From: Thiosulfatimonas sediminis
Lineage (GTDB): Bacteria > Pseudomonadota > Gammaproteobacteria > Thiomicrospirales > Thiomicrospiraceae
DNA: 64,000 nt
Direction of reading: 5' to 3'
NCBI RefSeq assembly: GCF_011398355.1
Contig: NZ_AP021889.1
Span: forward strand, 682,001 to 746,000
The position numbers were made by a program, and so were the translations under genes. The notes under the pieces were generated by a model. That model did not search any database. It was not told where the DNA came from and worked only from the letters and a program-made list of their open reading frames with translations. Positions 16,736 to 24,424 of the stretch are shown in pieces (the first letter of the stretch is position 1; every line of letters starts with the position of its first letter).

Positions 16736-17473
16736 ATGTATGATTTACACAGCCATTTACTGCCAGGGATTGATGATGGTGCGGTTGACTTAACTGCCGC
16801 ATTACAAATGGCGCGGCAGGCGGTTAAATGTGGTGTGACACATATGGTCTGCACGCCGCACATTCATATTGGACGGTTTGATAATGACCTATCGAGTATC
16901 GATAATGCGCTGCAGCTCTTTAAAGCGGGTTTAGCAGAGCAGGGCATTCCTTTAACCGTTGCGGCTGCTGCAGAGGTGCGGATTTGTGCGGCGATAATTC
17001 CCTTGGTGAAAAAGCGCCTTCTGCCCAGTCTGGGTTGCTATAACGGTAAAGAGGTCTTATTGGTTGAGTTTCCTTCGGATGAGATTCCTCACGGTTCAAT
17101 GAATTTGATTGACTGGTTATTGTCGCAAGGTTACCTGCCAATGATTGCCCATCCAGAGCGTAATCGGGCGTTTATTAGAGAGCCAAAGTTACTCGACCAA
17201 TTTTTGAAAAAAGGGTGCTTAGCGCAATTAACCGCTTCTGCACTCACCGGTAACTTTGGCGTAAAGGTCAAAGAAACCGCAATCCGCTTTCTAATGGAAG
17301 GTAAGGTTTCGATTATGGCAAGTGATGCGCATAACCTAAAATATCGTCCTCCTGTGTTTGGTGAAGCAATTGAATATGCCAGAACATTAATTGGTAATGA
17401 AGGCGTGCATCAGCTCTTGTATACCATGCCAAAAGCCATCAGTGATTGTAAATTTCAGACAGAGAGCGCATAG
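16736..17473 (+). CDS. PHP-type protein-tyrosine phosphatase (CpsB/Wzb2 type)
   Basis: 245 aa. A metal-dependent phosphatase of the PHP superfamily, recognised by the N-terminal metal motif DLHSHLLPGIDDG (residues 3-15), the CTPHIH block, the IAHPERN motif in the middle and MASDAHN near the C-terminus. In capsule loci it removes phosphate from the tyrosine tail of the co-polymerase kinase, allowing cycles of assembly. Its position directly after the kinase gene supports that role. This PHP type is best known from Gram-positive bacteria but also occurs in Gram-negative exopolysaccharide loci, replacing the low-molecular-weight Wzb. Confidence 0.92.
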   Translation: MYDLHSHLLPGIDDGAVDLTAALQMARQAVKCGVTHMVCTPHIHIGRFDNDLSSIDNALQLFKAGLAEQGIPLTVAAAAEVRICAAIIPLVKKRLLPSLGCYNGKEVLLVEFPSDEIPHGSMNLIDWLLSQGYLPMIAHPERNRAFIREPKLLDQFLKKGCLAQLTASALTGNFGVKVKETAIRFLMEGKVSIMASDAHNLKYRPPVFGEAIEYARTLIGNEGVHQLLYTMPKAISDCKFQTESA

Positions 17474-17474
17474 C

Positions 17475-18206
17475 TTGGTGGCGGTTTTAAAGGGGGCGAA
17501 AAACCGATTTTTAGCCCTGTTGCTCGGGTTTCTATCGCTGCTCTTTTTTATATTCGCACTGCGCTATTTTCTCGCTGTGGGTTTGCACGAATATGTTGAT
17601 AATCGCATCCAGCAATGGTCTTTATCGGCTGTGCCGTCGCAAAAACAAATCAATCTTCAGAATCAATATTTACAGTTGGCTGAAACCTTCGCTTGGCAAG
17701 ACTCTTATCAACGTTTAATCACTGGGGCAAAGCTCTATCAGTGGCAGGCGTTGCTTCAGCAGAATAGTCCGCAAATTTCGCCGGATAGCGTTGCGGCCAG
17801 TTTGCAACAAGCCAAAGTGCGCTATCAACAGGCGGCGACTCTGATGCCTGAAACCTTTGCCGCCTGGTATGAGCTGTCTATTGTGAAGGCTAACTTACAA
17901 GAGTTTGATGCTCAGTTTGCCTTGGCATTACAGGCTGTAGATGCGTTAAAAGGGGTGAATAGCGCGCTATATTGGCAGAAGGTCTCTGGTGTATTGCCTT
18001 ACTGGCAAGCGCTATCTTTTTCGCAGAAAACCCAGTTATTAAAAGATATTGCTTGGTTGCTGCAAACCCAGTTTGTGCAGCAGTCACAATTACTGGCGTT
18101 AATCAAAAACTCCGCTGCTCAGCCAGTGTTTTGCCAATATGTAAAGTCAACCGAACTGAGTCAAAATCAGAGAATAATGCAAACATTGCAGTGTCCCATT
18201 AAATAA
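17475..18206 (+). CDS. membrane-anchored protein of the exopolysaccharide locus
   Basis: About 243 aa when started at TTG 17475 or GTG 17478, immediately after the phosphatase stop. An ATG far upstream (17391) would add residues that are only a shadow of the phosphatase gene. One transmembrane helix (FLALLLGFLSLLFFIFALRYF) is followed by a periplasmic helical domain with TPR-like periodicity (SLQQAKVRYQQAATLMPETFAAWYELSIVKANLQ). It resembles VpsP-like accessory proteins of exopolysaccharide systems in layout; I am not certain of the family. It is probably cotranscribed with the kinase and phosphatase. Confidence 0.65.
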   Translation: MVAVLKGAKNRFLALLLGFLSLLFFIFALRYFLAVGLHEYVDNRIQQWSLSAVPSQKQINLQNQYLQLAETFAWQDSYQRLITGAKLYQWQALLQQNSPQISPDSVAASLQQAKVRYQQAATLMPETFAAWYELSIVKANLQEFDAQFALALQAVDALKGVNSALYWQKVSGVLPYWQALSFSQKTQLLKDIAWLLQTQFVQQSQLLALIKNSAAQPVFCQYVKSTELSQNQRIMQTLQCPIK

Positions 18207-18328
18207 GAATGTAAATTTAAATTAACTTTCATTAAATAAGCCTGATTTTATGGTTGTTAGATTGTTTTTGTTGGTTTTATTGCGTATTAAAGTGCGCGAT
18301 TTTAGGTGGTTTTAGATAAATAAAATCT

Positions 18329-18350
18329 TAAAACGCTAAAAAGCGTTTTA
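18329..18350 (+). terminator. terminator-like hairpin before glmS
   Basis: TAAAACGCT (18329-18337), loop AAAA, AGCGTTTTA (18342-18350). The T-run is short. It lies about 120 bp after the preceding gene. A second AT hairpin, GATTATTTA/TAAATAATC, lies near 18387-18406 in the glmS leader. Confidence 0.6.
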
Positions 18351-18446
18351 GTCATTCTGTTACAATTGCGCGCAATAAAATAGGACGATTATTTAAATAA
18401 ATAATCATCTATCTTAAATCGAGTTTATATAAGAGTTTAAAAGAAT

Positions 18447-20375
18447 ATGTGTGGCATTGTTGGCGGAGTAGCAGAACGAAATATTTCGACAATTTTATTG
18501 GAAGGTTTAAAGCGCTTAGAATATCGCGGTTATGACTCTTCCGGAATGGCACTGTTAAAAGTTAACGGTCGAAAAGACGAAACGCCGAATGTTGAGATTA
18601 TTCGCTATCGTGCGCTGGGTAAAATTGCCTCCTTACAACAAAAAATGCAATCCGGCTCACAAACCGAGCGAGGGCGTGTCGGCATTGCACATACCCGCTG
18701 GGCAACACACGGTGTTCCTTCAGAAAACAACGCACATCCCCATATTTGTAATAATCAAGTTGCGGTCGTTCACAACGGCATTATCGAAAATTACCAAGCC
18801 CTTAAAACGCTGCAAATTGCCGCAGGGTATCGTTTTACCTCGCAAACGGACACCGAAGTCATTGCGCACTGTATTTACCATCACCTTCAGGCAATCGTGC
18901 CAAGTCTTGGTCAAATAAAGGGTGTCCAAGCCACTCCGGTTGAATTACTCCAAGCAGTACAGAAAACCCTGAGTTTGTTAGAAGGCGCTTATGCCATTGG
19001 TGTCATTTCTCCTTGCACGCCGGATACCTTAATCGCTGCCCGAAAAGGCAGTCCTTTGGTGATTGGTGTCGGTTTTGGTGAATACTTTATCGCCTCGGAT
19101 GTTTCTGCATTATTACCCGTTACCCAGCGGTTTATTTTTTTAGAAGAGGGCGATGTCGCACTGATTCAAAAAGACGCGCTGCAAATTTTTGATGTTAATG
19201 GCTGTCTTGCAGAGCGCAAAGAGGTGCTTTCTCAGCAATCAGTCAGTGCCTCCGGTTTAAATGGTCATCGCCATTACATGCACAAAGAAATTTTTGAACA
19301 GCCGCAAGCAGTGGTCGATACCTTAGAAGGCCGTATTGCCAATCAAGAAGTGTTGGTGGACAGTTTTGGCGCGAGTGCCGCACAGGTTTTTGAACGTATA
19401 TCGCAAGTGCAAATCATTGCCTGCGGTACAAGTTATCATGCCGGTCTGGTGGCCAAGTATTGGTTTGAAGACATTCTACGCTTGCCTTGTCAGGTAGAGG
19501 TTGCCAGTGAATACCGCTACCGTAATCCCGTTATCGCCAATAACACCTTAGTGGTCACCATCAGTCAGTCGGGTGAAACCGCAGATACCTTAGCGGCGCT
19601 TAAGCAGATTCAAGCGCTGAAAGACAGCAGAACAGAATTGTTCATTCCAACCTTAACGATTTGTAATGTCCCTGAATCGAGTCTGATTCGTGCATCCGAT
19701 TTGACGTTTTTAACGCATGCCGGGCCAGAAATCGGCGTCGCTTCAACCAAAGCATTCACCACGCAATTAGTCGCACTTGCTCTGTTATTGGTTGCCATTG
19801 GAAAAACCCAAAAGTGTCTTACTGCGCATCGCGAAGGTTTGATTGTTAAAGGATTAATCAAATTGCCGGGGTTAATTAGTGACTGCTTAGCACATGAAGC
19901 GGACATTAAGCTTTTAGCGCAAAGCTTTGCCGATAAGCATCATGCAATCTTTCTGGGCCGAGGCACCATGTACCCAATTGCCATGGAAGGGGCTTTAAAG
20001 CTCAAAGAGATCAGCTATATCCATGCAGAGGCTTATCCGGCCGGTGAATTAAAGCATGGTCCTTTGGCGTTGATTGATGAAACCATGCCTGTCATTGCGA
20101 TTGCGCCGCACGATGAATTAATTGAAAAGCTTAAATCGAATTTACAAGAAGTCAGTGCGCGTGGTGGGCAAATGATTGTATTTGAAGATGAACGCTCTGG
20201 TGTCAGTTCAGAATCAAACTTTAATGTGATTAAGGCAACCACAAATGTTGGTAGAATCACTGCGCCGATCACCTTTAATATTGCATTGCAGCTTTTAAGC
20301 TATCACGTTGCCTTAATTAAAGGGACGGATGTTGACCAGCCGAGAAATCTAGCAAAGTCGGTTACGGTTGAATAA
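18447..20375 (+). CDS. glmS: glutamine--fructose-6-phosphate aminotransferase
   Basis: 642 aa, somewhat longer than the usual 609. It makes glucosamine-6-phosphate from fructose-6-phosphate and glutamine, the entry to UDP-GlcNAc for peptidoglycan, lipid A and the amino sugars of this locus. The N-terminal glutaminase domain starts MCGIVGG with the nucleophile Cys2 and contains RWATHG and NGIIENY. The two SIS isomerase domains carry CGTSYHAGL, SQSGETADT, the GPEIGVASTKAFT loop and the C-terminal DQPRNLAKSVTVE. Its presence inside the polysaccharide locus suggests local precursor supply; a second housekeeping copy may exist elsewhere. Confidence 0.97.
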   Translation: MCGIVGGVAERNISTILLEGLKRLEYRGYDSSGMALLKVNGRKDETPNVEIIRYRALGKIASLQQKMQSGSQTERGRVGIAHTRWATHGVPSENNAHPHICNNQVAVVHNGIIENYQALKTLQIAAGYRFTSQTDTEVIAHCIYHHLQAIVPSLGQIKGVQATPVELLQAVQKTLSLLEGAYAIGVISPCTPDTLIAARKGSPLVIGVGFGEYFIASDVSALLPVTQRFIFLEEGDVALIQKDALQIFDVNGCLAERKEVLSQQSVSASGLNGHRHYMHKEIFEQPQAVVDTLEGRIANQEVLVDSFGASAAQVFERISQVQIIACGTSYHAGLVAKYWFEDILRLPCQVEVASEYRYRNPVIANNTLVVTISQSGETADTLAALKQIQALKDSRTELFIPTLTICNVPESSLIRASDLTFLTHAGPEIGVASTKAFTTQLVALALLLVAIGKTQKCLTAHREGLIVKGLIKLPGLISDCLAHEADIKLLAQSFADKHHAIFLGRGTMYPIAMEGALKLKEISYIHAEAYPAGELKHGPLALIDETMPVIAIAPHDELIEKLKSNLQEVSARGGQMIVFEDERSGVSSESNFNVIKATTNVGRITAPITFNIALQLLSYHVALIKGTDVDQPRNLAKSVTVE

Positions 20376-20404
20376 GCAGACTTAAATTAATTGGAAAATA
20401 GAGT

Positions 20405-21616
20405 ATGAAAATCGCTGTCGCAGGAACTGGATACGTTGGCTTGTCTTTAGCCGTTTTATTGGCACAGCACCATGAAGTGGTGGCACTGGATATTGTGCCG
20501 GAAAAGATTGATCTTCTAAATAAGAAAATCTCGCCAATTGTCGATGTGGAAATTACCGATTTTCTGAACAATAAGACGCTGAACTTCACAGCGACCTTGG
20601 ACAAGCAACAAGCTTATCAAGATGCAGAATTTGTTGTAATCGCAACGCCAACCGATTACGACACGATTACCAATATTTTTAATACCAAAAGCATTGAAGC
20701 GGTGGTTAAAGATGTGATTGAAATCAATCCAAACGCCACCATTGTCATTAAAAGCACCATTCCGGTCGGTTATACGGATGCGTTGAAGCAACAATTAAAA
20801 ATTCAACATCCAACAGTAAACATTGAAATCTTTTTCTCGCCCGAGTTTTTACGTGAAGGCAAAGCCCTTTACGACAATCTCTATCCATCACGCATTATTG
20901 TCGGTGAGCAAACCGAGCGTGCCGAAGTTTTTGCCAATTTATTGGTCGAAGGTGCAGCAAAACCGGCCGCTGAAATTCCGGTCTTGTTTACCGACGCCAC
21001 CGAAGCCGAAGCGGTCAAACTGTTCTCAAACACTTATTTAGCCATGCGTGTGTCTTATTTCAATGAATTGGACACTTACTGTGAAACCCACGGTTTAAGC
21101 ACCAAACAGGTCATCGAAGGGGTTGGTTTAGACCCACGTATTGGCGCGCACTATAACAATCCAAGCTTTGGTTACGGCGGCTACTGTCTACCAAAAGACA
21201 CAAAACAGTTGTTAGCGAATTTCCAAGACGTACCACAAAACATGATTCGCGCGATTGTCGATGCCAACACCACGCGCAAAGACTTTATTGCCGATCAAAT
21301 CATTGCCAAAGCCAATGCGTCACAAAATCCAGTGGTGGGCGTACACCGCCTCATTATGAAACAAGGCTCTGACAACTTCCGTGCCTCGGCGATTCAAGGG
21401 ATTATGAAACGCATCAAAGCCAAAGGCATTCAGGTCGTGGTTTATGAGCCAGTCTTAACAGAACAAGGTCAAACAGACTTTTTCCACTCCAAAGTCATTG
21501 CAGACCTCAATGAATTTAAGGCCGTGAGTAACGTGATTGTCGCTAACCGCTTGGTCGACGAAATCATGGACGTGCAAAACAAAGTCTACACTCGCGACTT
21601 GTTTGGTAAAGACTAA
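20405..21616 (+). CDS. ugd: UDP-glucose 6-dehydrogenase
   Basis: 403 aa. It oxidises UDP-glucose twice to UDP-glucuronate with NAD. The Rossmann motif [14 protein letters not shown] is at the N-terminus; STIPVGYT and [12 protein letters not shown] mark the middle; the catalytic cysteine sits in [14 protein letters not shown]. The shape is that of the short E. coli/Klebsiella Ugd group. It starts 29 bp after glmS and precedes the UDP-glucuronate 4-epimerase, so together they would make UDP-GlcA and UDP-GalA for the polymer. Confidence 0.95.
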   Translation: MKIAVAGTGYVGLSLAVLLAQHHEVVALDIVPEKIDLLNKKISPIVDVEITDFLNNKTLNFTATLDKQQAYQDAEFVVIATPTDYDTITNIFNTKSIEAVVKDVIEINPNATIVIKSTIPVGYTDALKQQLKIQHPTVNIEIFFSPEFLREGKALYDNLYPSRIIVGEQTERAEVFANLLVEGAAKPAAEIPVLFTDATEAEAVKLFSNTYLAMRVSYFNELDTYCETHGLSTKQVIEGVGLDPRIGAHYNNPSFGYGGYCLPKDTKQLLANFQDVPQNMIRAIVDANTTRKDFIADQIIAKANASQNPVVGVHRLIMKQGSDNFRASAIQGIMKRIKAKGIQVVVYEPVLTEQGQTDFFHSKVIADLNEFKAVSNVIVANRLVDEIMDVQNKVYTRDLFGKD

Positions 21617-21620
21617 CGCT

Positions 21621-21650
21621 AATTTTGAATGGTGAATGTTTAATGATGAG
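21621..21650 (+). repeat. heptamer-periodic repeat, copy 1
   Basis: Reads as consecutive degenerate 7-mers: TTGAATG, GTGAATG, TTTAATG, ATGAGTG. It is in the opposite orientation to the other copies (their complement is CATTCAA/CATTAAA). It contains the start codons of the four-helix-bundle gene. Confidence 0.65.
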
Positions 21651-22020
21651 TGATAAAAACAATATTCAAGCTAAATCATTCGCTTTTTCGGTAAGAATTG
21701 TCAAGTTGTATCAGTTTTTGTCAAAAGAGCATAAAGAATATGTTTTATCTAAGCAGTTGTTAAGATCCGGCACTTCAGTGGGTGCAAATGTAAATGAGGC
21801 ACAAGCAGCGCAAACAAAAGCAGATTTTGTTTCAAAAATGAGTATTGCGAGCAAAGAAGCTCGTGAAGCCAAATATTGGTTAGATTTACTTTCTGAGACG
21901 CAATATTTAAATAAAAACGAACCCCATGTTCAAAGTTTATTAGAGCAAAGTGAAGAGCTCATAAAAATTTTAACGAGTATCGTTAAAACTGCACAGCAAA
22001 ATTTAAAGAATGAAAAATGA
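21643..22020 (+). CDS. four helix bundle protein (23S rRNA intervening-sequence protein family)
   Basis: About 125 aa. Recognised by the pattern FAFSVRIVKLYQFL, the central QLLRSGTSVGANVNEAQAA motif and the C-terminal EAREAKYWLDLL helix, all hallmarks of the S23/IVP four-helix-bundle family. Proteins of this family are often carried as extra genes inside rRNA intervening sequences or accessory loci; their function is not known. Start ATG 21643 or 21646. It lies between ugd and the epimerase, flanked on both sides by heptamer repeats, and its stop overlaps the next gene's ATG. Confidence 0.92.
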   Translation: MMSDKNNIQAKSFAFSVRIVKLYQFLSKEHKEYVLSKQLLRSGTSVGANVNEAQAAQTKADFVSKMSIASKEAREAKYWLDLLSETQYLNKNEPHVQSLLEQSEELIKILTSIVKTAQQNLKNEK

Positions 22021-23114
22021 ACCAAAAACTAAACATTAAAAACTCAACACTAAACATTCTAATAACCGGTGCCGCTGGCTTTATCGGTTTCTATTTGATT
22101 CAGGCATTAAAACAATACGGCCATAATATGGTCGGCATTGATAATCTGAATGACTACTACGACCCGCAACTTAAACTAGACCGTCTAAAGGCGCTAGGTT
22201 TTAACGGCGAAGACGTCGAGAAAATGGCCGAAGGCAAGCATTTAAAATTAAACATTCAAAATTTAGAATTTATCAACTTGGATTTGGCAGACCGTGCGGG
22301 CATAGAAAACTTGTTTAAAACGCATCAATTTGATGTGGTGGTCAATCTTGGGGCGCAAGCAGGCGTGCGTTATTCGATTGATAATCCGCACGCCTATGTC
22401 GATTCTAACCTTGTTGGGTTTGTGAATATTTTAGAAGGTTGTCGTCATAGCCAAGTCAAACACCTAGTCTATGCCAGCTCCAGCTCAGTGTATGGCATGA
22501 ATGTCAAACAGCCGTTTAGCACCGATGACCGAGTCGATTACCCAATTAGCTTGTATGCGGCGACCAAAAAATCCAATGAGCTGATGGCACACACCTATAG
22601 TCATCTTTACGGCATTCCAACCACAGGTTTACGTTTCTTTACCGTTTATGGTCCGATGGGGCGCCCAGACATGGCGTACTTCAAATTCACCAAAGCGATT
22701 CTTGAAGGTAAAACCATTGATGTCTACAACAATGGCGAAATGCAACGCGACTTCACCTACATTGATGACATTGTCGAAGGCGTGATGCGAGTAATGGAAC
22801 GACCACCAAGCTTGGACGATGAAAAATTAATCATTCAAAATTCAAAATTAAACATTACGGCGGCCAAAGCGTCTTACAAAGTTTACAACATTGGCAACAA
22901 TCAACCAGTGACCTTGAGCCGTTTTATCACCGCGATTGAAGATGCTTGCGGCAAAAAAGCCAAAGAAAACCTCATGCCCATGCAAGCGGGTGATGTACCG
23001 ATAACCTATGCCGATGTGGATGATCTGATCGCCGATACCGGTTTTAAGCCAAGTACCTCGATTGAAGAAGGCATTGGTAAGTTTGTGGAATGGTACAAAG
23101 AGTATTACAAGTAA
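22017..23114 (+). CDS. NAD-dependent epimerase, probable UDP-glucuronate 4-epimerase
   Basis: 365 aa, longer than the usual 335. A short-chain dehydrogenase with Rossmann motif GAAGFIG (residues 18-24 region) and catalytic SSSSVYG and Y-x-x-x-K in SLYAATKKSNE. TTGLRFFTVYGPMGRPDMAYFKF is diagnostic of the UDP-glucuronate epimerase group. Three segments are encoded by heptamer repeats and read in one frame as related peptides: the first 13 residues (QKLNIKNSTLN), LKLNIQNLEF near 76-86, and EKLIIQNSKLNIT near 270-282. They explain the extra length. A divergent second copy of its C-terminus lies at 24245-24424, after an inserted nuclease gene. Confidence 0.9.
   Translation: MNQKLNIKNSTLNILITGAAGFIGFYLIQALKQYGHNMVGIDNLNDYYDPQLKLDRLKALGFNGEDVEKMAEGKHLKLNIQNLEFINLDLADRAGIENLFKTHQFDVVVNLGAQAGVRYSIDNPHAYVDSNLVGFVNILEGCRHSQVKHLVYASSSSVYGMNVKQPFSTDDRVDYPISLYAATKKSNELMAHTYSHLYGIPTTGLRFFTVYGPMGRPDMAYFKFTKAILEGKTIDVYNNGEMQRDFTYIDDIVEGVMRVMERPPSLDDEKLIIQNSKLNITAAKASYKVYNIGNNQPVTLSRFITAIEDACGKKAKENLMPMQAGDVPITYADVDDLIADTGFKPSTSIEEGIGKFVEWYKEYYK
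22024..22062 (+). repeat. heptamer-periodic repeat, copy 2
   Basis: 7-mers AAAAACT, AAACATT, AAAAACT, CAACACT, AAACATT, CTAATAA in succession. It forms the first codons of the epimerase gene. Confidence 0.65.
22242..22275 (+). repeat. heptamer-periodic repeat, copy 3 (inside the epimerase gene)
   Basis: AAAATTA, AACATTC, AAAATTT, AGAATTT in phase with the reading frame, encoding LKLNIQNLEF. It interrupts an otherwise conserved region between GKH and the INLDLAD strand. Confidence 0.65.
22823..22857 (+). repeat. heptamer-periodic repeat, copy 4 (inside the epimerase gene)
   Basis: AAAATTA, ATCATTC, AAAATTC, AAAATTA, AACATTA, encoding the extra segment KLIIQNSKLNIT before the YKVYNIGN strand. 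Confidence 0.65.
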
Positions 23115-23136
23115 ACCTATTAAATTGAAACCTCGC

Positions 23137-23181
23137 CATTCAAAATTAATCATTCAAATTAAAAATTAAAAATTAAAAATG
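23137..23181 (+). repeat. heptamer-periodic repeat, copy 5
   Basis: Between the epimerase stop and the YhcG start: CATTC then AAAATTA, ATCATTC, AAATTA, AAAATTA, AAAATTA, AAAATGA. The last unit supplies the ATG of the nuclease gene. Confidence 0.65.
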
Positions 23182-24183
23182 ACAACGCTGACGACACAAT
23201 TAGACTTTTACCGCGACATCAAAGCGATGCTTTACAGTGCGCGTAACAAAGCCTACCAAGCCATTAATCAAACCATGACTCAAGCCTATTGGGAGATTGG
23301 TTGTCGTATTGTCGAGCAAGAACAACAAGGTCAAGCCCGCGCTGAATATGGCGTCATGCTCATTAAAAATTTGTCTGACGAACTAAGCAAAGAGTTTGGC
23401 AAAGGCTTTTCGGTTGATAACTTAAAAAATATGCGTCGTTTTTACCAGTGCTTTCCAAAAAGTGAGACGGCGTCTCACCAATTCACCCTAAGCTGGTCAC
23501 ACTATATTTTTCTAACCCGCATCAACAACACCAGCGAACGCAGCTTTTATGAAGTCGAAGCCAACAACAATCATTGGAGTCTAAAAGAACTCAAACGCCA
23601 ATTCAATTCAGGCTTATTTGAAAGACTTCAACTCAGTACCCAAAAAGACAAGGTGCAACAGCTTGCCGCACAGGGTCAAGTGATCGAAACACCCGGTGAT
23701 TTGGTAAAAGACCCCTACATACTAGAATTTGTCGGTCTGCCAATTCAAGCCAGTTACAGCGAAAGTGAATTAGAACAACGTCTCATCGACAAACTTGAAA
23801 GCTTTCTGCTCGAATTAGGAAAAGGCTTTACTTTTGTAGCACGACAAAAAAAGATCACCATTGACGAAAAACACTTCTATATCGACCTGGTTTTTTACAA
23901 CCGCCTGCTAAAGTGCTTTGTTGTGATTGACTTAAAAATTGGCGAACTCAAACATCAGGATTTAGGTCAACTGATGATGTACGTCAACTACTTTGATCGC
24001 ACAGAAAAACAACAAGACGAAAACCCAACCATTGGCATTGTCCTCTGCAAGGACAAAAGCAAAGCTTTAGTTGAAATGACCTTGCCAGAAAACAACAGTC
24101 AACTATTTGCTAGCCAATACCAAACCCTACTGCCCAACAAAGAAGAGCTCAAAGCACTTCTAAAGGAAGCAATCGATGATTAA
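23179..24183 (+). CDS. PDDEXK nuclease domain protein (YhcG/DUF1016 family)
   Basis: 334 aa. The N-terminal DUF1016 domain carries AYWEIGCRIVEQEQQGQARAEYG-type sequence and NLKNMRRFYQCFP. The C-terminal PD-(D/E)XK nuclease domain has FYIDLVFYNR and VIDLKIG, giving the D...D-x-K core, followed by GQLMMYVNYFD. The family is widespread in accessory DNA and linked to defence or mobile elements, with DNA cleavage or repair suspected. It is an insertion between the epimerase and the flippase, with a broken epimerase 3' end directly downstream and heptamer repeats upstream. Confidence 0.93.
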   Translation: MTTLTTQLDFYRDIKAMLYSARNKAYQAINQTMTQAYWEIGCRIVEQEQQGQARAEYGVMLIKNLSDELSKEFGKGFSVDNLKNMRRFYQCFPKSETASHQFTLSWSHYIFLTRINNTSERSFYEVEANNNHWSLKELKRQFNSGLFERLQLSTQKDKVQQLAAQGQVIETPGDLVKDPYILEFVGLPIQASYSESELEQRLIDKLESFLLELGKGFTFVARQKKITIDEKHFYIDLVFYNRLLKCFVVIDLKIGELKHQDLGQLMMYVNYFDRTEKQQDENPTIGIVLCKDKSKALVEMTLPENNSQLFASQYQTLLPNKEELKALLKEAIDD

Positions 24184-24244
24184 TTGTGTTGCGCACCACA
24201 TTGTTAGTTACGTGCTTTGCCTAAACGCCCTCATTAAAGGCGTG

Positions 24245-24424
24245 TGTGGCAAAAAAGCCAAAGAAAATCTGATGCCCATGCAAGCCGGTGACGTGCCGAT
24301 TACCTATGCCGATGTGGATGATCTTATTGCCGATACGGGTTTTAAACCAAGCACCAGTATTGAAGACGGGATTGGAAACTTCGTTGAGTGGTATAAGAAA
24401 TACTATAAATTGGCGAAAAAATGA
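24245..24424 (+). pseudogene. 3' remnant of a second epimerase gene
   Basis: Starting with CGKKAKEN the frame repeats the last 56 or so residues of the epimerase at 22017-23114 with only a handful of amino-acid changes. By eye about 28 of 168 bases differ, nearly all at third positions. The sequence before 24245 has no match to the epimerase. Its TGA overlaps the flippase ATG (ATGA at 24421), showing that the original epimerase was translationally coupled to the flippase. Read as the end of the older, displaced allele. Confidence 0.85.

Noticed and set aside
17391-17474. Upstream ATG start for the membrane-anchored gene at 17475
   Set aside because: It lies wholly inside the phosphatase gene and gives unlikely sequence; TTG/GTG right after the phosphatase stop is more natural.
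18387-18446. glmS ribozyme in the glmS leader
   Set aside because: Only a simple AT hairpin is seen; none of the ribozyme core is recognisable, and the ribozyme is typical of Gram-positive bacteria.
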